A program made the position numbers and the translations under genes. DNA of 64,000 nucleotides, taken from positions 310,001-374,000 of the forward strand of contig QCEF01000001.1 in assembly GCA_003278545.1 (NCBI GenBank), read 5' to 3'. The DNA comes from Prochlorococcus sp. AG-355-N16. Lineage in GTDB: Bacteria > Cyanobacteriota > Cyanobacteriia > PCC-6307 > Cyanobiaceae. The notes under the pieces were generated by a model. The model was not told where the DNA came from and did no database searches. It saw only the letters and a program-made list of their open reading frames with translations. Shown here piece after piece: positions 7,804 through 18,573 of this stretch (the first letter of the stretch is position 1; each line of letters begins with the position of its first letter).

Positions 7804-9021
7804 ATGAAAAGTAGCATGTACTCAGATCATACACTAATAATCGATGAATTAGAAACATGCATAAAATTTCATAATTTGGATTTAATATTAGGTTTTTTAC
7901 CTAAAGGATCTTATTTAGTTGGCGGTTACATAAGAGATATTATTTTGGGAAGAGAACCTGAAAAGATAGATCTTGATATTGTTGTACCTTTAAATGCAAT
8001 TGAAATTGGTAAAAAGATTGCAGAAAAAATTGGATCAAAGATTATAATCTTAGACGAAAAAAGAGAAGTAGTAAGAATTATTCTTAATCATATTTATATT
8101 GATATTGCTAATCAGGTTACAACTACAATTGAAGGAGATTTATTTTCTAGAGACTTTTCAATTAATTCAATTGCTTTTTTAATTGATAAGAAGTGTTTGT
8201 TTGATCCATTTAATGGTCTCAAAGATTTAGAGATTTCTTTGCTTAGAACTCATTCTGAAAACAATTTACTAAATGATCCTTTACGAATATTAAGATGTTT
8301 TCGATTTGTCTCGGAATTGAATTTTAAAATTGATTTTAATTTAATTACTTTTATCAAAAAAAATAAAGGGAAACTATATCTTGTTGCTAAAGAGAGGATT
8401 AATTATGAAATACAGAGAATAGTAAATGGAGCAAATGCTCTTGATGCAGTATTGTTGATTAGAAAATTAAATATTTTTGGTACTGATAATTTATCTGAAG
8501 ATTCCTTTTTTTTGGATTTAGAGAAAATTAATTATGCAGAACTGAATCAGAATGAAAAAGAAAAATTTTTACCATCATTTTTTATTGCTCAAATTTTAGA
8601 TGTTGTATCTTTAGAGAAACTTAAATTTAGTAAAGCTGAAATTGAAAAAACTAAGTTATTACGAAAATGGTACTTTTTGTTGGAGAAAAAAAATATCGCC
8701 CAATTTACCGAATCAGATAGATTTGCATTACATAGAGAATTAGAGATGTTTCTTCCATCTTTTATTTTTTATTTACCTCAGAACTTACGATTAGATTGGC
8801 TTAATAGATGGCGTGATAATGATGACAAATTATTTCATCCTGCAAACCTAATTAATGGTGATGTAATCAAAAAAAATTTCAAAATACAGGATGGGCCTCT
8901 ATTGGGAGAGCTTTTACATTATCTTTCTAAGGAACTTGCGTATAAGAGATTGAATAATTTTGATGAAGCTATTTATAAAGCAAAGCTATGGATTGAACAA
9001 AATGCGCCAAAATGTGATTAA
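7804..9021 (+). CDS. pcnB: tRNA nucleotidyltransferase / poly(A) polymerase family protein
   Basis: Class II nucleotidyltransferases of this family add C and/or A to tRNA 3' ends, or poly(A) to RNA. The head domain shows 'YLVGGYIRDIILG' at about residue 38 and the metal-binding DxD in 'IDLDIVVPL' at about 58. 'FSRDFSINSIAF' and 'LLNDPLRILRCFRFV' follow, all diagnostic. The 405-residue protein has no clear HD domain. Some cyanobacteria split CC- and A-adding functions between two family members, so exact specificity cannot be read from sequence. Confidence 0.85.
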   Translation: MKSSMYSDHTLIIDELETCIKFHNLDLILGFLPKGSYLVGGYIRDIILGREPEKIDLDIVVPLNAIEIGKKIAEKIGSKIIILDEKREVVRIILNHIYIDIANQVTTTIEGDLFSRDFSINSIAFLIDKKCLFDPFNGLKDLEISLLRTHSENNLLNDPLRILRCFRFVSELNFKIDFNLITFIKKNKGKLYLVAKERINYEIQRIVNGANALDAVLLIRKLNIFGTDNLSEDSFFLDLEKINYAELNQNEKEKFLPSFFIAQILDVVSLEKLKFSKAEIEKTKLLRKWYFLLEKKNIAQFTESDRFALHRELEMFLPSFIFYLPQNLRLDWLNRWRDNDDKLFHPANLINGDVIKKNFKIQDGPLLGELLHYLSKELAYKRLNNFDEAIYKAKLWIEQNAPKCD

Positions 9022-9045
9022 ATACACATAGCTTAGTTTAGTTTA

Positions 9046-9059
9046 GAAGTTCAGACTTC
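9046..9059. other. small hairpin between pcnB and the RRM gene
   Basis: GAAGT (9046-9050) and ACTTC (9055-9059) pair perfectly around TCAG. It lies in a 58-base gap and is preceded by a TTTAG triplication. No T-tract follows directly, so a terminator role is uncertain. Confidence 0.3.
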
Positions 9060-9079
9060 AAAATCATTTTTAAAAATTT

Positions 9080-9499
9080 ATGAGCATTCGCATTTACATT
9101 GGCAATTTACCACAAGGATTCAATCCAAAAGAGTTTGATACACTTTTAAAGTCAGTTTCTGATTCGATAAGATTTAAAGCAGTTTTAGATAAGGAAACTA
9201 AGGAATGCAGGGGGTTTGGTTTCGCGACAACAAATAATGAAGATAATGCTAATTTATTAATTCAAAAGTTGAACGGATTTGAATTTAATGATTCTAAATT
9301 AAGAGTAGAATTATCAGAAAAGAAAGATTCTGCTTCAAATAAAAGAAATAGTGGAAAATTAAACAAGAATAAGAAGAGGAAAGACTTTAAGAAAATTGTT
9401 CATAGTGATGCTCCTAACTTGGAAGCTCCTGACCCAAGATGGGCTGGAGAATTATCCAAATTAAAAGATTTGTTGGCTAATCAGAAGACGCCTGCTTAG
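9080..9499 (+). CDS. RRM-type RNA-binding protein
   Basis: This is a cyanobacterial Rbp-type protein with one RNA recognition motif. RNP2 is 'IYIGNLP' at residues 5-11, and RNP1 is in 'CRGFGFATT' at about 43-51. The C-terminal part (about 85-139) is rich in Lys, Asn and Arg and is probably disordered. It ends with 'PDPRWAGELSKLKDLLA', a short conserved-looking tail. Related cyanobacterial proteins bind mRNA and some respond to cold; the target here is unknown. Its stop codon directly adjoins that of the convergent crtB. Confidence 0.88.
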   Translation: MSIRIYIGNLPQGFNPKEFDTLLKSVSDSIRFKAVLDKETKECRGFGFATTNNEDNANLLIQKLNGFEFNDSKLRVELSEKKDSASNKRNSGKLNKNKKRKDFKKIVHSDAPNLEAPDPRWAGELSKLKDLLANQKTPA

Positions 9500-10408
9500 T
9501 TATTTAATTCGGGAAATCAAAAAAGATATAGGGATCTCAAGAGCTTTGACTGAATTTTTTACAAAAGCTCTATTGTTAAAAACATCATAATCGAGTCTTT
9601 CAATAGAATCTAATATTCCTCTGTAAAGACGTAAGGAGGTCCATACTGGCCATCTTGCGTCAGAAGATAGCCACTTAATACCATCTTCAGATTTTTTGAA
9701 CCATTCGCGAGCCCTTTTTAATTGAAAGTTCATCAGCGATTTCCACTGCTTGTTTATTTTTCCTTGAAAAAGTTCTTCTTCAGAATAATTAAATTTTTCA
9801 ATATCCTCCTGTGGGAGATAAATTCTTCCTCTCTGTCTATCTTCTCCTACATCCCGCAAGATATTTGTTAATTGATTAGCTATACCTAAAGCTATAGCTG
9901 CTTCTGAAGGGTCAGGCTTGGCACTCCATGGAGCGGATGTGTAAGCACTATCAATCCCCATGACATTCTGAGTCATCAAACCAACTGTCCCTGCGACTCT
10001 ATAACAATAGAGTTTTAATTCATCAAAATCTTTGTATCTAAATTTATTAAGATCCATTCTCTGTCCATCTATCATGTCTAGATAAGGTTGAATACTTTGT
10101 GGATATTTTTCGATGGTGTCTAGTAGAACGGCATCTAATTCCGATTTAATGTTGCCTTTAAAAACATTCTTTGTATTTTCTTCCCATGCATTTAAATTTT
10201 CTGCAAGTTCATCTTGCGATTTAGTTGAAGCTTCTAAGCTATCCATTATTTCATCTGTCCTTCTACACCAAACATAAATAGCCCAAATAGCTTTTCTTTT
10301 CTCTACAGGTAGCAGAAGGGTTCCCAAGTAAAAGGTTTTAGCCCATTTTTGGGTTTCTTTTCGGCATATCTCGTATGCTTGGTCTAGTTGAGAAATTGAA
10401 TTTTTCAA
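9500..10408 (-). CDS. crtB: phytoene synthase
   Basis: CrtB condenses two geranylgeranyl diphosphates to 15-cis-phytoene, the first step of carotenoid synthesis. The 302-residue protein carries both aspartate-rich substrate motifs: 'RRTDEIMDS' near residue 50, and 'ILRDVGEDRQRGRIYLP' near 190. The start is TTG; the protein begins at the usual point for the family. It lies 39 bases downstream of crtP on the same strand, and the two form a short carotenoid operon. Confidence 0.95.
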   Translation of the reverse strand: MKNSISQLDQAYEICRKETQKWAKTFYLGTLLLPVEKRKAIWAIYVWCRRTDEIMDSLEASTKSQDELAENLNAWEENTKNVFKGNIKSELDAVLLDTIEKYPQSIQPYLDMIDGQRMDLNKFRYKDFDELKLYCYRVAGTVGLMTQNVMGIDSAYTSAPWSAKPDPSEAAIALGIANQLTNILRDVGEDRQRGRIYLPQEDIEKFNYSEEELFQGKINKQWKSLMNFQLKRAREWFKKSEDGIKWLSSDARWPVWTSLRLYRGILDSIERLDYDVFNNRAFVKNSVKALEIPISFLISRIK

Positions 10409-10447
10409 AAAGTTTTAGATGAATTTTTAATTACTGGAATGTAAATC

Positions 10448-11890
<1,443 letters not shown>

Positions 11891-11938
11891 TTAAAGTTAA
11901 GACATAATAGTTTTTTTCGTTGATTATTTCGTAAAATT

Positions 11939-12286
11939 ATGGAAAAAATGCTTTTAAAATCGACTACTAGGCATGTAAGAATTTTTACTGCCGAAGTTTT
12001 AGATGAGGAATTAAAGTTTCATCCCAATAAACTAACTCTTGATTTAGATCCCGATAACGAATTTATCTGGAACGAAGATTCTCTAAACAAAATAAATGAA
12101 AAATTCAATGAATTAATAAAAGAGAGAGCAGGAAAGGATTTAGATGATTATGAACTTCGAAAAATAGGATCAGAAATTGAAGGTTTGATTAAATTTTTGC
12201 TTCAAAATGGTCAGCTTAGCTATAACCCTGATTGTAGAGTAATGAATTATTCAATGGGTTTACCAAAGACAAATGAAGTGCTGTGA
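11939..12286 (+). CDS. ndhM: NAD(P)H-quinone oxidoreductase subunit M
   Basis: NdhM is a cyanobacterial and plastid-specific subunit of the hydrophilic part of the NDH-1 complex at the thylakoid, used in cyclic electron flow and respiration. The 115-residue protein contains the family blocks '[11 protein letters not shown]' and '[18 protein letters not shown]'. Its end overlaps the next gene by four bases (GTGA), indicating translational coupling. It is divergent from crtP. The family assignment is strong. Confidence 0.93.
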   Translation: MEKMLLKSTTRHVRIFTAEVLDEELKFHPNKLTLDLDPDNEFIWNEDSLNKINEKFNELIKERAGKDLDDYELRKIGSEIEGLIKFLLQNGQLSYNPDCRVMNYSMGLPKTNEVL

Positions 12287-12906
12287 ATAGATCATCCTCA
12301 AATAGAAGGCCAAGAAGAGGCTCAAATAGAAGTTATTATCCACCAAATCCAAAGGACATGGATCCGTATGGTCAAAGAAGCAATAGATTGCCTGCTTCTT
12401 CTGAACAAAAGATCAATTTTAGTACAGGAACCATTGCCGTACTTGCTGGAGTATTAATTTTAGGAGTTGGTATCGGGAGCGCTATTACCAGTACAACTGA
12501 TGGCGGGCAGGGAAATATAGCAAGTCAACAACAATTAGATATGGCTGTTCCAGATCCTGAATTTTGTAGACAATGGGGAGCTAGTGCTTTTGTAATTGAT
12601 GTTGAAATGTATACGACTCTAAATCCATCTACGAGCTTTGTAACGCAACCAGCTCTTCAGCCAGGGTGTGTTATTAGAAGAGAGAATTGGACAGTGTTAC
12701 AAAAACAGGGCGCAATTAGTAATGAAGATGTAAGAGAATGTAAGCAAAGGATGAATACTTTTGCTTATATAGGTTCTATAAGAGATAAGCCAATAGTTAA
12801 GTGCGTTTATCAGACTGATGTAAATGAAAATAAATTTATAATAAAAGGTGATGGTCAAGCTGAAGACGGCGGGGTAGGTATTAATAAAGAAGCAATTCAG
12901 TTTTGA
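12283..12906 (+). CDS. DUF3172 membrane protein
   Basis: This is a conserved cyanobacterial protein of unknown function. The first 45 residues are polar, with many Arg, Ser and Pro. A single transmembrane helix follows at about 47-68 ('[20 protein letters not shown]'), then a soluble domain of about 135 residues with cysteines in '[13 protein letters not shown]', '[10 protein letters not shown]', 'VRECKQRM' and 'PIVKCVYQ'. The GTG start overlaps the ndhM stop, so the two are made from one message. That coupling hints at a membrane job near NDH-1, but this is inference. Confidence 0.8.
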   Translation: MNRSSSNRRPRRGSNRSYYPPNPKDMDPYGQRSNRLPASSEQKINFSTGTIAVLAGVLILGVGIGSAITSTTDGGQGNIASQQQLDMAVPDPEFCRQWGASAFVIDVEMYTTLNPSTSFVTQPALQPGCVIRRENWTVLQKQGAISNEDVRECKQRMNTFAYIGSIRDKPIVKCVYQTDVNENKFIIKGDGQAEDGGVGINKEAIQF

Positions 12907-12912
12907 TCGAAA

Positions 12913-13857
12913 TTATATATGCCTCAAAGGGCTTTCTAAACTAGCAAATTGTGGGAGAATGTTTTTCTTAAATACTTCTGATGCTCTTGATGTATATCTT
13001 GACGGATTAGTAATTAATTTAAGTTCTCTTTTTACCTCTAAATCAGCAACGAATGCTTTGTGGATTGTTCCAGCCGATAATTCTCTTTCAATAGAAACAA
13101 CAGGCAGAAAGGAAGCTCCTAAGCCTGATTGAACTGCATTCTTAATTGCTTCGAGAGAGTTAAGTTCCATCTCGATTTTTAATCTTTGAATATCAAGCCC
13201 AGAATCTTGGAGAAGTTTGTCAACAACTTTTCTCGTTGTAGATTGTGAGTCTAATGTTACAAAATTTAATTTGTATAAGTCTTCTTTTAGCAGCTCTTTT
13301 TTGGTCGAAAGTGGATGTTTAGATGGTAAAACTAATGCCAATTCATCAGTGGCATATGGAATTACTTGTAGCAAATTTTCCAAATCTCCAGGTAATTGTC
13401 CGCCAATAATGGCTAAGTCAATTTGTCCATTGGCCACACTCCAACCAGTTCTTCTCGTACTATGAACCTGAAGTTGAACGGATACATCAGGATATTTTTG
13501 CCTAAATAGTCCTATCATTCTCGGCATTAAATAGGTACCCGTTGTTTGGCTTGCTCCAATGACAAGAGTTCCACCTTTTAAGCTATTTAAATCTTCAATA
13601 GCTTTGCAAGCTTCGTCGCATTGATTCAAAATTCGTTCACAATATTCAAGTAATAGTCTCCCTCCTTCAGTCAATAGAGCCTTCCTACCACCTCTGTCGA
13701 AAATTGTGATTTCAAGTTGTTTTTCTAAATTTTGTATTTGTAAACTTACGGCAGGTTGGGTTACATATAAGAGATCTGCAGCTTTTTTGAAACTTCCTTG
13801 AGCTGCTATAGCTTTTAATATTCTTAATTGGTCGAGTGTAAATGGTAATTCTGGCAT
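12913..13857 (-). CDS. rbcR: LysR-type regulator RbcR/NdhR-like
   Basis: This LysR-type regulator belongs to the group that controls Rubisco, carbon-concentration and ndh genes in cyanobacteria and plastids. The N-terminal helix-turn-helix (about 5-65) reads '[20 protein letters not shown]' followed by '[16 protein letters not shown]'. The effector-binding domain spans about 90-300. The 314-residue length is typical. It is transcribed divergently from the nnrU-like gene and ndhF-ndhD, and two palindromes lie in the 83-base gap. That layout resembles classical LysR autoregulation. Whether it is closer to RbcR or NdhR cannot be settled here. Confidence 0.88.
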   Translation of the reverse strand: MPELPFTLDQLRILKAIAAQGSFKKAADLLYVTQPAVSLQIQNLEKQLEITIFDRGGRKALLTEGGRLLLEYCERILNQCDEACKAIEDLNSLKGGTLVIGASQTTGTYLMPRMIGLFRQKYPDVSVQLQVHSTRRTGWSVANGQIDLAIIGGQLPGDLENLLQVIPYATDELALVLPSKHPLSTKKELLKEDLYKLNFVTLDSQSTTRKVVDKLLQDSGLDIQRLKIEMELNSLEAIKNAVQSGLGASFLPVVSIERELSAGTIHKAFVADLEVKRELKLITNPSRYTSRASEVFKKNILPQFASLESPLRHI

Positions 13858-13886
13858 CTATTATGCCTACAATTTCTTATAATTCT

Positions 13887-13902
13887 AATGCTTAGGAGCA
13901 TT
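13887..13902. promoter_or_regulatory. palindrome 1 in rbcR intergenic region
   Basis: AATGCT and AGCATT form a perfect inverted repeat around TAGG. The site lies between the divergent rbcR and the nnrU-like gene, where a LysR regulator would be expected to bind. The operator role is inferred. Confidence 0.45.
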
Positions 13903-13903
13903 C

Positions 13904-13916
13904 TTGTTAAGAACAA
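13904..13916. promoter_or_regulatory. palindrome 2, T-N11-A site next to rbcR
   Basis: TTGTT-AAG-AACAA is a perfect inverted repeat of the T-N11-A form bound by LysR-type regulators. It is one base from palindrome 1. The match to the family consensus is seen; binding by RbcR is inferred. Confidence 0.5.
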
Positions 13917-13940
13917 AAATTATTTGAACAATTTAAATAT

Positions 13941-14669
13941 ATGGAGACTCATAAAACTTCGCTAATCATCTTAATTTTGATTTTGATTTTTGCGGTCATT
14001 CATAGTGGGGGAGCTGCTTTAAGAATCAAAGCAGAATCTATTATGGGTCCAAGATTATGGCGGTTATGTTTTGTTTTTTTAAGTTTGCCATCTGCAATTA
14101 TTTTGATTAGTTATTTTTTAGCTCATAGATATGACGGAATCAGATTATGGAATTTACAGGGAAATAATTTTGTTTTTATGGTCGTTTGGTTCTTAACTGC
14201 AATAAGTTTTTTATTTTTATATCCCGCTACTTACAATTTGCTAGAAATTCCTTCCGTTTTAAAACCTAAAGTACGAATTTATGGAACAGGCATCATGCGA
14301 ATCACAAGACATCCACAAGCATTCGGTCAGATAATTTGGTGTTTTGCTCATACTTTATGGATTGGTACATCATTCACATTAGTAACTTCTATTGGCTTAG
14401 TTTTGCATCACCTTTTTGCAATCTGGCATGGCGACAAGAGATTAGCAAATAGATTTGGAGAAGAATTTGAAAATTTTAAAAAAAATACTTCCATAATCCC
14501 TTTCTTGGCAATACTTGAGGGGAGGCAAGAATTTAAGATTAAAGAATTTTTTAGGTTATCTCAAGTTGGCATATTAATTGCAATAGGCGTACTTTGGTGG
14601 TCTCATCAATATATAAATATTGCTGTTAAAACATTTAATTCATCATTTTTGTCTGAATTTTTCAATTGA
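13941..14669 (+). CDS. NnrU/Z-ISO-like membrane protein
   Basis: This is a 242-residue integral membrane protein of the NnrU family, with about six hydrophobic segments. The plant member Z-ISO is a haem-containing 15-cis-zeta-carotene isomerase. Conserved histidines appear in 'FAVIHSGGAALR', 'ITRHPQAFGQIIWCFAHTLW', 'LVLHHLFAIWHGDKRL' and 'WWSHQYI'. It starts an apparent nnrU-ndhF-ndhD run, 33 bases ahead of ndhF. The carotenoid genes crtP and crtB lie about 2-4 kb away. A zeta-carotene isomerase role is a reasonable hypothesis from family and context, not proven by the sequence. Confidence 0.75.
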   Translation: METHKTSLIILILILIFAVIHSGGAALRIKAESIMGPRLWRLCFVFLSLPSAIILISYFLAHRYDGIRLWNLQGNNFVFMVVWFLTAISFLFLYPATYNLLEIPSVLKPKVRIYGTGIMRITRHPQAFGQIIWCFAHTLWIGTSFTLVTSIGLVLHHLFAIWHGDKRLANRFGEEFENFKKNTSIIPFLAILEGRQEFKIKEFFRLSQVGILIAIGVLWWSHQYINIAVKTFNSSFLSEFFN

Positions 14670-14702
14670 CAGTTTAAAATCAAGATATAAGTTCTTTAAA
14701 AA

Positions 14703-16724
14703 ATGCCACAAGCTTCAGAAATTGCCTGGTTAATTCCTGTTTTTCCACTTATTGGCGCAGTGCTTTCTGGCTTAGGATTAATAAGCATTAATCAGAAAAT
14801 TAATAATTCAAGAGAAATTGTTTCCGTAGGTCTGATTTCTTTCGTTGGGATTTCTGCGGTAATTAGTTATAAAGCTTTAATTGAACAAGTTAATGGTTAT
14901 CAATCAGTAGAAAAATTATTTGTATGGGCTAATGCAGGGGATTTCACAATTCCAATGGGATTTGTCCTTGATCCTTTGGGGAGTGTAATGCTTGCATTAG
15001 TGACTACAATAACTTTGCTGGTAATGATTTACTCTCATGGTTACATGGCGCATGACAAAGGATATGTCAGATTTTTTACATATTTAGCATTATTTAGTAG
15101 TTCAATGATGGGATTAATAATTAGTCCGAATTTATTAGAAATTTATGTTTTTTGGGAATTAGTTGGGATGTGTTCTTATTTATTAGTTGGTTTTTGGTAT
15201 GACAGGGATGGCGCTGCACATGCTGCACAAAAAGCATTTGTTGTTAATAGAGTGGGAGATTTTGGATTATTACTGGGAATTCTTGGCCTATTTTGGGCAA
15301 CAAATAGTTTTGATTTTAATGAAATAGCTACTGGAATTTCTCAATCGATATCTGACCATTCGATACCCATTTGGGCTGCTTTATTACTTTGTTTCTTAGT
15401 TTTTCTAGGGCCTATGGCTAAATCCGCTCAGTTTCCTCTTCATGTGTGGTTGCCTGATGCGATGGAAGGTCCTACACCAATTTCTGCACTTATCCATGCT
15501 GCAACAATGGTTGCAGCAGGAATCTTTCTTGTAGCAAGACTTCAACCGTTGTATTCAATATTCCCCTCTATTCAGTTCATTATTGCTTTAGTTGGTACCA
15601 TTACTTGTTTTTTAGGAGCTTCTATAGCTTTGACCCAAATGGATTTAAAAAAAGGTTTAGCATATAGTACAGTTTCTCAGCTTGGGTATATGATGCTCGC
15701 AATGGGTTGTGGAGCACCAGTGGCAGGAATTTTTCATTTAGTAACTCATGCTTGCTTTAAGGCAATGCTATTTTTGGGATCTGGTTCAGTAATACATGCT
15801 ATGGAAGAAGTAGTTGGCCATCAGCCTGTATTAGCTCAAGATATGAGATTGATGGGCGGTTTAAGAAAAAAAATGCCATATACATCAACAACATTTTTAA
15901 TAGGTTGTGTAGCAATTAGCGGAATCCCTCCATTGGCAGGTTTTTGGAGTAAAGACGAGATACTCGGAAATGCTTTTATATCATTTCCAGCTTTTTGGTT
16001 CGTAGGACTTCTAACAGCTGGTATGACTGCTTTTTATATGTTTAGGCTTTATTTCTTGACATTTGAAGGAGATTTCAGAGGGGATAATAAAGAATTGCAA
16101 AAAGAGCTTCTAATAGCCTCTAAAATAATTCTAGATGAAGAAAATGAAGAAGAGCATGAAGAACATGGTTCTATCCATGAGTCACCCTGGTCAATGACAT
16201 TTCCCTTGGTATTTCTTGCTGTACCCTCTGTAATAATCGGTTTTATGGGACTTCCATGGGATAGCAAAATTGCAAATTTGCTAGATCCTGAAGAAGCAGA
16301 GACTGCTGCAAAAGCCTTTGAATTAAAAGAATTTTTGCCTTTAGCACTAGCTTCAGTACTTATTGCATCAGCTGGAATCATTATTGCTTATCAGGCATAT
16401 TTTGTAAAAAAAATTAATTTATCAGTTTTATTTGCCGAAAAGTTTCCTAGCATCAATCGATTTTTATCCAATAAATGGTACCTAGATGATATTAATGAAA
16501 AACTTTTTGTTAAGGGTAGTAGAAAACTCGCTAAAGAAGTTTTAGAGGTTGATTCTAAGGTTGTGGATGGCGTTGTAAATCTTACTGGACTTGTAACTTT
16601 AGGTAGTGGAGAAGGTTTAAAATATTTTGAAACCGGTAGGGCTCAATTTTATGCGCTTATTGTTTTTGGAGGTGTAATATTACTTGTTGCTATATTTGGT
16701 TTTCAATCTCCTCAAGTTTCTTAA
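14703..16724 (+). CDS. ndhF: NAD(P)H-quinone oxidoreductase subunit 5 (NdhF1 type)
   Basis: NdhF is a large antiporter-like proton-pumping membrane subunit of NDH-1. The 673-residue protein has many transmembrane helices. It carries the core motif 'FVFWELVGMCSYLLVGFWY' near 150 and 'FPLHVWLPDAMEGPTPISALIHA' near 240, with the conserved Lys, Glu and His of the proton channel. A charged loop 'DEENEEEHEEHGSIHES' lies near 480. Paired with ndhD just downstream, it looks like the NdhF1 form of the respiratory and cyclic complex rather than the CO2-uptake form. I infer the subtype from context. Confidence 0.95.
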   Translation: MPQASEIAWLIPVFPLIGAVLSGLGLISINQKINNSREIVSVGLISFVGISAVISYKALIEQVNGYQSVEKLFVWANAGDFTIPMGFVLDPLGSVMLALVTTITLLVMIYSHGYMAHDKGYVRFFTYLALFSSSMMGLIISPNLLEIYVFWELVGMCSYLLVGFWYDRDGAAHAAQKAFVVNRVGDFGLLLGILGLFWATNSFDFNEIATGISQSISDHSIPIWAALLLCFLVFLGPMAKSAQFPLHVWLPDAMEGPTPISALIHAATMVAAGIFLVARLQPLYSIFPSIQFIIALVGTITCFLGASIALTQMDLKKGLAYSTVSQLGYMMLAMGCGAPVAGIFHLVTHACFKAMLFLGSGSVIHAMEEVVGHQPVLAQDMRLMGGLRKKMPYTSTTFLIGCVAISGIPPLAGFWSKDEILGNAFISFPAFWFVGLLTAGMTAFYMFRLYFLTFEGDFRGDNKELQKELLIASKIILDEENEEEHEEHGSIHESPWSMTFPLVFLAVPSVIIGFMGLPWDSKIANLLDPEEAETAAKAFELKEFLPLALASVLIASAGIIIAYQAYFVKKINLSVLFAEKFPSINRFLSNKWYLDDINEKLFVKGSRKLAKEVLEVDSKVVDGVVNLTGLVTLGSGEGLKYFETGRAQFYALIVFGGVILLVAIFGFQSPQVS

Positions 16725-16845
16725 TTACAATTGTGTGTCTTCACTGTCCATTGGGGTGAAAAAATACAGAAAATTTCTAGACTTTATTTAAGATAAATTT
16801 CTTATTAAATTGAGTACTTATTTTTATACACATTTTTCGACACAA

Positions 16846-18450
16846 ATGTTGGGAACTTTGGGAGCTGGCTTGTCTAATTTTCCTTGGTTATCTGCTTCAA
16901 TTTTATTCCCAATTAGTAGTGCATTTGTGATACCTTTTTTTCCAGATAAAGGGGATGGCAAAGAGGTGAGATGGTTTGCATTGTCTATTGCATTAATTAC
17001 TTTTTTAATAACTGTAGGCTCATATATAAATGGCTTTGATATTAGCAATGAAAATGTTCAACTTAAAGAAAATATTAGTTGGCTTCCTGATTTAGGTCTT
17101 ACTTGGTCTGTTGGCGCTGATGGCATGTCTATGCCTTTAATATTATTGACTAGTTTTATAACTGCTTTAGCAGTTCTTGCTGCATGGCCAGTCAAGTTCA
17201 AACCAAAGTTATTTTTCTTTTTGATATTGGTTATGGATGGTGGGCAAATCGCAGTATTTGCCGTTCAAGATATGCTTTTATTTTTTCTAACTTGGGAACT
17301 TGAGTTAATTCCGGTTTATTTATTACTGGCTATATGGGGTGGCAAAAATCGACAATATGCAGCAACAAAATTCATTATTTATACAGCTGGCAGTTCTATC
17401 TTCATTCTTCTTGCAGCGTTAGCGATGGGTTTCTATGGTACAGAAATTCCTAACTTTGAGTTTTCTCACTTGGCAGCTCAAGATTTTAGTCAAAAATTCC
17501 AAATATTATGTTACATAGGGCTTTTAATTGCATTTGGTGTGAAACTTCCAATAGTACCCCTTCATACTTGGCTTCCAGATGCTCATGGAGAGGCAACAGC
17601 TCCAGTTCATATGCTTCTAGCAGGAATTTTATTAAAGATGGGAGGATATGCTCTTTTAAGATTTAATGCACAATTATTACCTGTTGCTCATGCTCAATTT
17701 GCCCCATTATTAATAGTTCTAGGGGTAGTCAATATTATTTACGCTGCATTAACTTCTTTTGCCCAAAGAAATCTTAAAAGAAAAATTGCATACAGTTCGA
17801 TAAGTCATATGGGTTTCGTTCTTATTGGAATAGGGAGTTTTAGTAGCCTTGGAACAAGCGGAGCTATGCTGCAAATGGTTAGTCATGGATTAATCGGTGC
17901 AAGTTTATTTTTTCTTGTTGGTGCTACCTATGACAGAACAAAGACTCTTAAACTTGATGAAATGAGTGGTGTAGGACAAAAAATGAGAATAATGTTTGCT
18001 CTATGGACTGCTTGCTCCCTGGCTTCCCTAGCTTTACCTGGTATGAGTGGATTTGTTTCCGAATTGATGGTATTTACAGGATTTGTTACTGATGAAGTCT
18101 ATACACTACCGTTTAGGGTAGTGATGGCTTCTTTAGCAGCTATCGGTGTAATACTTACTCCTATCTATCTACTTTCAATGTTAAGAGAAATTTTCTTTGG
18201 TAAAGAAAATCTTAAATTAATCGAAGAACGAAAACTGATAGATGCAGAGCCAAGGGAAGTTTATATTATTGCTTGTTTACTTTTACCGATTATTGGAATA
18301 GGTTTATACCCAAGATTAATTACTGAAAGTTACATTGCATCTATCAATAATTTGGTTGATCGAGATTTAACTGCAGTTAAAGGTGCTGTTAAAACAAATA
18401 TTTTTTCAGGAACTAAAACAAACGATATCCTAAAAGCTCCAACAATATAA
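16846..18450 (+). CDS. ndhD: NAD(P)H-quinone oxidoreductase chain 4 (NdhD1 type)
   Basis: NdhD is the second antiporter-like membrane subunit of NDH-1. The protein is fully hydrophobic, with '[20 protein letters not shown]' and '[20 protein letters not shown]' as diagnostic motifs. I choose the ATG at 16846 ([15 protein letters not shown]), giving 534 residues. The frame is open to a TTG at 16810, which would add 12 residues unlike the family. The gap to ndhF is short and without a strong terminator, so co-transcription is likely. A large hairpin follows the gene. Confidence 0.92.
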   Translation: MLGTLGAGLSNFPWLSASILFPISSAFVIPFFPDKGDGKEVRWFALSIALITFLITVGSYINGFDISNENVQLKENISWLPDLGLTWSVGADGMSMPLILLTSFITALAVLAAWPVKFKPKLFFFLILVMDGGQIAVFAVQDMLLFFLTWELELIPVYLLLAIWGGKNRQYAATKFIIYTAGSSIFILLAALAMGFYGTEIPNFEFSHLAAQDFSQKFQILCYIGLLIAFGVKLPIVPLHTWLPDAHGEATAPVHMLLAGILLKMGGYALLRFNAQLLPVAHAQFAPLLIVLGVVNIIYAALTSFAQRNLKRKIAYSSISHMGFVLIGIGSFSSLGTSGAMLQMVSHGLIGASLFFLVGATYDRTKTLKLDEMSGVGQKMRIMFALWTACSLASLALPGMSGFVSELMVFTGFVTDEVYTLPFRVVMASLAAIGVILTPIYLLSMLREIFFGKENLKLIEERKLIDAEPREVYIIACLLLPIIGIGLYPRLITESYIASINNLVDRDLTAVKGAVKTNIFSGTKTNDILKAPTI

Positions 18451-18493
18451 TTATTTAAATTAACTCAATATTGTTTGGCATAAAATAAATTAA

Positions 18494-18535
18494 AAGATAT
18501 CTTGTGAGTAGATTTTATCTATCTCAAAATATCTT
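18494..18535. terminator. long imperfect hairpin after ndhD
   Basis: AAGATAT (18494-18500) pairs with ATATCTT (18529-18535). Inside it, TAGAT pairs with ATCTA around a TTT loop, and GAG with CTC beside a bulge. It lies 44 bases past the ndhD stop. Only a weak T-rich run follows, so it may protect the 3' end rather than terminate strongly. It also lies where an extended scpA N-terminus would be read. Confidence 0.45.
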
Positions 18536-18573
18536 ATTTCAATCCTATTGATAGGCAACAATTAGGCCCTAGA

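Noticed and set aside
7790-7858. Longer N-terminus for ycf34
   Set aside because: The extra 23 residues do not fit the family and would overlap the divergent pcnB start. MCICINCK is the natural beginning.
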